In this document: piece by piece, positions 58,981-64,000 of the stretch
Layout of the letters: each line of letters opens with the position of its first letter
How positions within the stretch are numbered: position 1 is the stretch's first letter
NCBI RefSeq assembly: GCF_036785885.1
Contig: NC_092326.1
Span: forward strand, 372,001 to 436,000
DNA: 64,000 bases
Reading direction: 5' to 3'
From: Coffea arabica
Taxonomy: Eukaryota; Streptophyta; Magnoliopsida; Gentianales; Rubiaceae
Program-made: the position numbers and the translations under genes
The notes under the pieces: model-generated
The model's database searches: none
Told to the model about the DNA's origin: nothing
What the model saw: only the letters and a program-made list of their open reading frames with translations

Positions 58981-59842
58981 GTCCTAAAGCCAGTTGGACG
59001 CCCGAAAGTCAGCACAGTTCCAAAGCAAAGTGTTAAGTGGAGGCTCTTATATAAGATAACCAGTGGTACTCCTATGTTGTAAAGGAGAAGTAACCCTACT
59101 TTTTCCTTCACTATCTGTCTTCACTAACTCCTCGGCCCGCAAATTCGAGCAATTCCAGCGATTCGTTCTTCAAAGGTAAATTTCTACCCAAAATCCTAAT
59201 GCAGTTTTCATCAATGATTCCATGGATTCTTTTGTTTGATTGAGTTCTGGGGTTTTTAGTTAATGGGTTGCGTTTGTTTTTGTTTCCTTTTTCTGTGATT
59301 TCCGAGTAGGTTTTCTTGAGGGTTTTTTTTCCCTCGTTTTTTGTTTTGCTTAGGTTTTTTTATAACCTGCGGAGCAATCGAATCGGTGTTTTTATGTTTT
59401 GGTTTGTAAAATCGTTTCAGTAGTAAAGTTGACTTAAACTTTGAGATAAGTGAATCGGTCGATGCTTTTGTTCGTTTTTGCTTTCTACTCGATCAGAAAT
59501 TTGCTGAAGGTTTCCCTGTTTTAGCGTTTTTTTCTTGGGGTCTTGTGGGTTCTTATTGAGTTTGCGGAAGCCCTGTTTCCTTGTATTGCTAGAACTAAGC
59601 AAAGATGTAACTTTTTTGGGTTTTGTTTGATGTGGTCTTTTGCTATGAGATTGTGCTTGTATTGGGGGTTAAGTGGCTCTAGTTCTTGAGTACGTATGCT
59701 TCGGAAGTGTTTCGATTTGGTTTGATTTGACCTAAGTTGCGTGCTTTTGCTTGCTGGCTATAATTCTCTTTGAATTTTAAGGTATTTGTGTAATTTGAAG
59801 GAATTTTGAATCGTTATCATATTGTTTCTGCAGTTCTTTAAC
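58981..59842 (+). promoter_or_regulatory. GTE gene promoter, 5' UTR exon and UTR intron
   Basis: Non-coding exon ending TTCTTCAAAG at 59175, intron 59176-59833 (GTAAAT ... TTTCTGCAG), then nine UTR bases before the ATG at 59843. The intron is T-rich as in plant leader introns. The promoter must lie within about 130-200 bp of the foldback element. Confidence 0.6.
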
Positions 59843-61696
59843 ATGGCTGTTACAGAGACTACAGTCAAGAAGGACTCGGAGGTTACAGTGCCGCCGAATT
59901 TAGATAGAAAATCATGTGAATCGGGGTCACGTGCCAAACTCTTGGTCTCGAATGGCTGTAACAAGCGTAAAGCTGAATTTGTGCTAGATGGTGAAAGGGA
60001 GAAAAGGAAGAGATTGGACCCTGTTGTGAAGCAGCAGTGTCGAACTATTCTGGAAACGTTGATTACTCATCCTACTGGATGGATTTTTAGGACTCCGGTG
60101 GACCCTGTTGCATTGAATATTCCTGATTACTTTTCCATAATCTCGCATCCGATGGATTTGGGGACAATAAAGTCGAAGTTGGCTGGTAATAGATACTTCA
60201 GTGCTGAAGAGTTTGCATCTGATATCAAGCTGACCTTCTCAAATGCCATGCTGTATAATCCTCCTGATAATCCAGTTCATCGCATGGCAAAGGAACTAGA
60301 GTGCGTTTTCATAAGAAGATGGAAGCTTCTGGAAGCTAAATGGAAACGTGAGACAGCATGTGCTCAGCAGGACACTTTTTCAAGTAAAAGTGAAAAGACT
60401 GCTCAAAATACTATGAGGGCTTTTGATAAGAAGTCACTGGAGCAGATTTCAAGTGGCCTTGAAAAGAATGCTCAAAATAGAGCAAAGCCTTCCTGTAAGA
60501 AGCCACAGGGGCTGATTTCAAATGGAATTGAAAAGAAGGCTCAAGACACTAGAAAGGCTTTCTCTAAGAATTCACAGGGCGTCGTTTCAAATGAAAGTGA
60601 AAAGAATGCTCAAGATACTAAAAAGGCTTTCTGTAAGAATTCACAGGGCCTGATTTCAGGTAAATTTGAAAAGAATGCTCAGTGTAAGAAATCAGATACG
60701 GGCTTGGTCGCAAAGAGGTCAATGTTATTGGAGGAAAGGCAGAAGCTTAAGAAAGATCTCATAGAAATGTTGAAGGGAAAGGTGAATGGAAAGTTGCAGA
60801 CTGTCCTTCAAAAATTTGGTTTCTTTGACATAAGAAAAGAAAAGATTGATGTGAACATTGACGATCTTCAAGATGACATCTTATGGGAGTTGAAGAGAGT
60901 ACTGAAAGATTCTTCAGATGCAAGTTCTGCGAAAGAGAGCAAAGATAAAATTTTGTCAACTCAGACGAAAATTCAGCACCGTGAAAGTAAAGTCATTCAG
61001 GACCGTGAAACTAAAACTATTCAGGACTGTCAAAGCAAAACTATGTCAACCCACTCATGCAGGGTGAATGCGGATTCTGTTTGCCAATTAACTGAAGGTT
61101 CTGGAAGTGGTGAGGATGAAGAATACACATGGCCCAGCTCTGGTCTTTCAACAACAATAACTTCAGCTATTTCGGGTGAATGCTGGACTCCTCTTATTGA
61201 TGATGAGCAAGCTCTGAAGAAAGCTTTACGCATTGCAAAGCTCAAAAGCCGCTTTGCAGAAACTATTTCTAAAGCAAATGGTGATAAAACAGATGCTGAG
61301 CAAGAAAGAGAGAGAGTGAAAAGACTGCAACGTGAAGAGGAGCTATTTAAGGCACGAATAAGAGGGGAGCAGTTAAAGAAAGAGGCTGAATTGAAGAGGC
61401 AGAGGGACAAAGAAAGAGAAGCTGCTCGGCTTGCATTGCAATTGATGGAAAAGGCTGTTCAGCTGGAGGATAATCTGATGACTTTGAAGGAGCTTGAGAT
61501 GCTCACTCAGTGTTCTCCCACCTTTATTCTCCATGGGTGTTGTCCTGTGATGGTTCTGAGACGTTTAGAAACTGGTGAAATCTTGAACCCCTTGGAACAG
61601 TTAGGCTTGCACATAAAGGATGATTTCTTGGAGGAGGATGACGATGAGGAAACATTCTTGACTTGGGAAGGTGAAGAAGGGGAGATCCTCGGATGA
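59843..61696 (+). CDS. GTE-type (BET family) bromodomain protein, 617 aa
   Basis: Chromatin reader of the plant GTE class, binding acetylated histone tails in the nucleus. Bromodomain about residues 63-167: THPTGWIFRTPVDPVALNIP (W-x-F and PVDP in the ZA loop), YFSIISHPMDLGTIKSKL, then the acetyl-lysine-binding Asn in NAMLYNPPDN. Residues 184-275 are four tandem 23-residue repeats. A degenerate NET/ET domain follows at about 293-360 (FGFFDIRKEKIDVNIDDLQD, ILWELKRVL). The C-terminal third has an acidic/serine segment, a long charged coiled coil (EREAARLALQLMEKAVQLED region) and the conserved end (LETGEILNPLEQLGLHIKDD, acidic tail). Domain order resembles Arabidopsis GTE8-GTE12; GTE12 is my best guess, unproven. 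The coding region is a single exon, but a spliced leader argues against a processed retrocopy. A TTG-start extension upstream spans the intron acceptor and is not real. Confidence 0.9.
   Translation: MAVTETTVKKDSEVTVPPNLDRKSCESGSRAKLLVSNGCNKRKAEFVLDGEREKRKRLDPVVKQQCRTILETLITHPTGWIFRTPVDPVALNIPDYFSIISHPMDLGTIKSKLAGNRYFSAEEFASDIKLTFSNAMLYNPPDNPVHRMAKELECVFIRRWKLLEAKWKRETACAQQDTFSSKSEKTAQNTMRAFDKKSLEQISSGLEKNAQNRAKPSCKKPQGLISNGIEKKAQDTRKAFSKNSQGVVSNESEKNAQDTKKAFCKNSQGLISGKFEKNAQCKKSDTGLVAKRSMLLEERQKLKKDLIEMLKGKVNGKLQTVLQKFGFFDIRKEKIDVNIDDLQDDILWELKRVLKDSSDASSAKESKDKILSTQTKIQHRESKVIQDRETKTIQDCQSKTMSTHSCRVNADSVCQLTEGSGSGEDEEYTWPSSGLSTTITSAISGECWTPLIDDEQALKKALRIAKLKSRFAETISKANGDKTDAEQERERVKRLQREEELFKARIRGEQLKKEAELKRQRDKEREAARLALQLMEKAVQLEDNLMTLKELEMLTQCSPTFILHGCCPVMVLRRLETGEILNPLEQLGLHIKDDFLEEDDDEETFLTWEGEEGEILG
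60392..60667 (+). repeat. four 69-bp in-frame repeats in the GTE gene
   Basis: Units 60392-60460, 60461-60529, 60530-60598 and 60599-60667, each 69 bp (23 codons) beginning EK.AQ, with a partial fifth (EKNAQ) after. Units 3 and 4 are the most alike. Confidence 0.92.
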
Positions 61697-62032
61697 CACT
61701 CCCATTGACTATTCTTACCTGCATTGTATCCAGAGTTCAAATCTATACATGTATATAATATTTGAGGAGTTTTCTCATTGAGCTTCTAACTTCTAATTCT
61801 TTGTTTTTTGGAATTTTGGAATTTTTTAATTCATTAAAAATTTTAGGTATAATTTTGCAAACCTCCCCTGCGGTTGGCTAATTACTTAGAATATTTGTAT
61901 AAAAAAAAACATCTGCCAAATGTATCTCTGACATGGATTTGTTCTCATTCTATACCTGTCTTACTGACTCAGCACGGCAGCAAATTAAATTTTACTACTG
62001 TTAGAACTTTGCAAAATTTTCGTGCGGTCAGC
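61697..62032. other. GTE 3' UTR, then intergenic
   Basis: A fragment of the GGGATAATTTC family end (TATAATTTTGCAAACCTCCCC) lies at about 61848-61872. No gene recognised. Confidence 0.45.
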
Positions 62033-62086
62033 CTGTGTCAGTCGCAGCATCAGTCGCAGCACTCAGCACGGCTGTGACTGACACAG
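62033..62086. repeat. 16-bp inverted repeat, strong hairpin
   Basis: CTGTGTCAGTCGCAGC (62033-62048) and GCTGTGACTGACACAG (62071-62086), one mismatch, 22-nt loop that itself repeats CAGTCGCAGCA. It lies in a ~130-bp locally GC-rich patch of CAGTC-type words. Confidence 0.75.
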
Positions 62087-63317
62087 ACAGACATGACTGA
62101 CTCCTGTGTCAATCGCAGCAGTCAGCTGGAGCCGTGCACAGTTAACACGGCTCCATCTGACATTCGAAAAAAAAAATAGTTTAAACCAATTTATGTACAG
62201 TATTTACGCATGGATTTCATTACTACTTATTGACCTTCAACCAATTTATGTATCATTACTACTTATTGAGCTCACTGATGTTCTTGTGTTTACTACGTTG
62301 GAGCTCTAGGAATTGGGTTTGTCAATCGTATAGCTGTCTACCATTTACTTTTCTCGGCATGTAGGGTGGTTAAGAAAAGCAAAGTTAGAAATTGGTCTCT
62401 TGCACTGATGCAGTTAAACATATGGTATACCATGTGTCCCAAGACTTTGCCTATTTTACCTGCATTGTCTAGTTTAAATCTGCCTTTTATTCGATGCAAG
62501 TCTAGTCAAATCAACTAGTCTGGTTTCCAAAAATTCCTTCTTTGTCAGAAATCTAAAGCTTGGCTAAGCTTACGTAGCATATTTCTCCAAGAAGTGATTG
62601 TAAATCAATACCCTTGGCGAAACTCGAAGTCGAAATAGAATGGAGATGGAAAGGCAAGAGAGATAAGATGGAACAAAGCATCTGCTCTGGAGCTTATTTC
62701 TCCCGTTTAAGTCAAACTGATATCCTTTTTCCACGAGGAAGAAGCTAATTTGAAGTTACCAATCTTTCCAATTCATCAAAAACCTTTTCTGAAAAGAAGA
62801 AATTTTATTTGGATAATACAAGATTATAACTAACCTCATATTTTAAACAATTAAGCCACCTTGATATTGCACACCATCTGCAACCAAGATGCCAAATGTA
62901 AGCCCTTAAGCCAAATAAGGATGAAAGATTCACAATGCCTCTTGTCGGCCTTTGTCACGCGCCTGACGCCTTTTTTTTTTTGACTGGCGTGCCCCCGACA
63001 GGCAATTTAAAAAGTCACGTCCGTTCTGACTTTTTTTTTTTAAAAAAAAAGGATTCTTAATGCGCTATAAAATGAGAAATATCCCATGTCAGAGGTGCAT
63101 TTGACGGACTGTGTTTTTTTTTTTTTTTACCTATAATCTAAGAAATTAGCCCCTGCGGTTTGTAACAATTTTAGAGACTCCCCTCAAGTTTTTGAAATTA
63201 CATCTCCCCTGTTTTACTATTTATGTAACAATATAGGTCCAGTGAACCAAAGTTTCTCTTAAAAATCTTAAATTATCCTTTTGTTCAAAATTAAGAAAGA
63301 AAAATACAGCATACTCA
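62087..63317. other. intergenic
   Basis: No gene recognised. A degraded copy of the TIR family (CCCCTGCGGTTTGTAACAAT, CTCCCCTCAAG) lies near 63140-63215. Confidence 0.45.
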
Positions 63318-63915
63318 AGGGATAATTTCAAAAAACTCCCTTGAGCTTTGTAACAATTGTAGCCATTTTCTGGAGATTTAAAAAATTACAGAAACCTCCC
63401 CTAAAAGTATGTTTGGATAACAAATGATGATATAAGCACAAGAAGTCTAATGAATATCCTATATTGCCCTTATTTGATTTACAAAAACAAATTAAATGAC
63501 AAAAGAAAATCAAATATTAGCATTATTTGTTAAGTAAAAAATTTTAAGTTAATTTTTTTGTAGTAAAATTTAGGTCATGTTTCAAGATATCATTTTTTTA
63601 ATATTTGGACCTTTTGCTTTTGTTAAGTAAGTTGTGGAGAAATTGTTTTTAACAAATGCATCCCTACTAGTTGGCTATTTATAAAACTAAGTAAGAAGTC
63701 CATTTAAATGACCTTGGAATTGAATATAATGTATTAAGTGAGATAAGGTTAAAACTTTTGGATAAAGAAATATTTGCAAAATACGATTTCTTTTTTCTTT
63801 ACATCCACTTTTTTATTTAAAATTTGTAAAATTGTTAAAACTATCATAGTCTTTTCATAACATTAAGGGATGTAATTATTTAAAAGCATCATGGGAGGTT
63901 CATGAAATTATCCCT
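63318..63915. mobile_element. GGGATAATTTC TIR element (598 bp)
   Basis: Begins AGGGATAATTTCA and ends TGAAATTATCCCT, a perfect 13-bp inverted repeat. ATACTCA on both sides (63311-63317, 63916-63922) gives a 7-bp TSD, or 8-9 bp with an eroded base. No coding capacity; shares ends with the 58036 element. Confidence 0.8.
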
Positions 63916-63923
63916 ATACTCAA

Positions 63924-64000
63924 TCGCTTTCTTTCACACTTTGCACAAACTGACTATCCCAATCCTTAACAAACACCCATGCAAAAACTCCATTCCAAAT
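63924..64000. other. window edge
   Basis: Too short to interpret. Confidence 0.5.

Noticed and set aside
59822..59842. Seven-codon N-terminal extension of the GTE frame
   Set aside because: Starts at TTG and crosses a good intron acceptor (TTTCTGCAG at 59833); the ATG at 59843 is the natural start.
1..64000. tRNA, rRNA, CRISPR, prophage or bacterial operon signals
   Set aside because: None seen on either strand; gene structure and repeats are those of plant nuclear DNA.

Overview
This window looks like nuclear DNA of a eudicot plant. It is AT-rich. Its genes have GT-AG introns and plant-specific families (S40, clade-I SWEET, GTE bromodomain protein, plant EXO1), and they lie in a sea of plant transposons: Stowaway-like MITEs, Mutator-like elements, Ty1/copia, an L1-type LINE. 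I lean towards an asterid because of the MITE style, but the sequence alone does not prove it. I see no rRNA, tRNA, CRISPR array or bacterial-type operon.

Layout. 1-15 kb: mostly intergenic, with one intronless S40-type senescence-regulator gene (3398-3814), a SINE-like retroposon with target-site duplication (TSD) at 5153-5339, a loose run of MITEs (three are Stowaway-like copies of one family), a cluster of three CACGTG boxes near 8.1 kb, and a run of 42 C at 14.53 kb. 15-19.2 kb: a Mutator-like element (MULE, 15876-19188) with 9-bp TSD. It carries a transposase remnant and an opposing GRF-zinc-finger/TM reading frame, and is itself split by a second TIR element with its own 9-bp TSD. 19.8-29.5 kb: a dead L1-type LINE on the minus strand, broken by a complete but decayed Ty1/copia element (21432-26171, TSD TCTAC) and by a small MULE-type MITE (27618-28029, 9-bp TSD).

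31.4-41.5 kb, minus strand: a complete EXO1 gene. I could resolve 14 coding exons that join in frame to 786 codons with all catalytic acidic residues. 41.7-51 kb: a second transposon-rich block, with a 1.9-kb LTR element lacking any protein-coding capacity (42601-44476, TSD GAAGA), nested TIR elements, and a dispersed duplication that preserves an 'empty site' of one of them. 52.4-54.8 kb, plus strand: a complete six-exon SWEET2-like sugar transporter gene (238 aa). 58.0-59.0 kb: a ~945-bp near-palindromic element directly upstream of a GTE/BET-type bromodomain gene (59843-61696, 617 aa), whose linker contains four exact-period 23-residue repeats.

The four host genes (senescence-linked regulator, DNA exonuclease, sugar transporter, chromatin reader) show no evident functional link. 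Nothing here is an obvious new gene system. The most informative features are the dated nest of transposons, the repeated motifs inside EXO1 and the GTE protein, and transposon sequence placed next to a splice site and a promoter. Exon coordinates, TSDs and LTR comparisons were worked out by eye from the sequence; no database search was possible.
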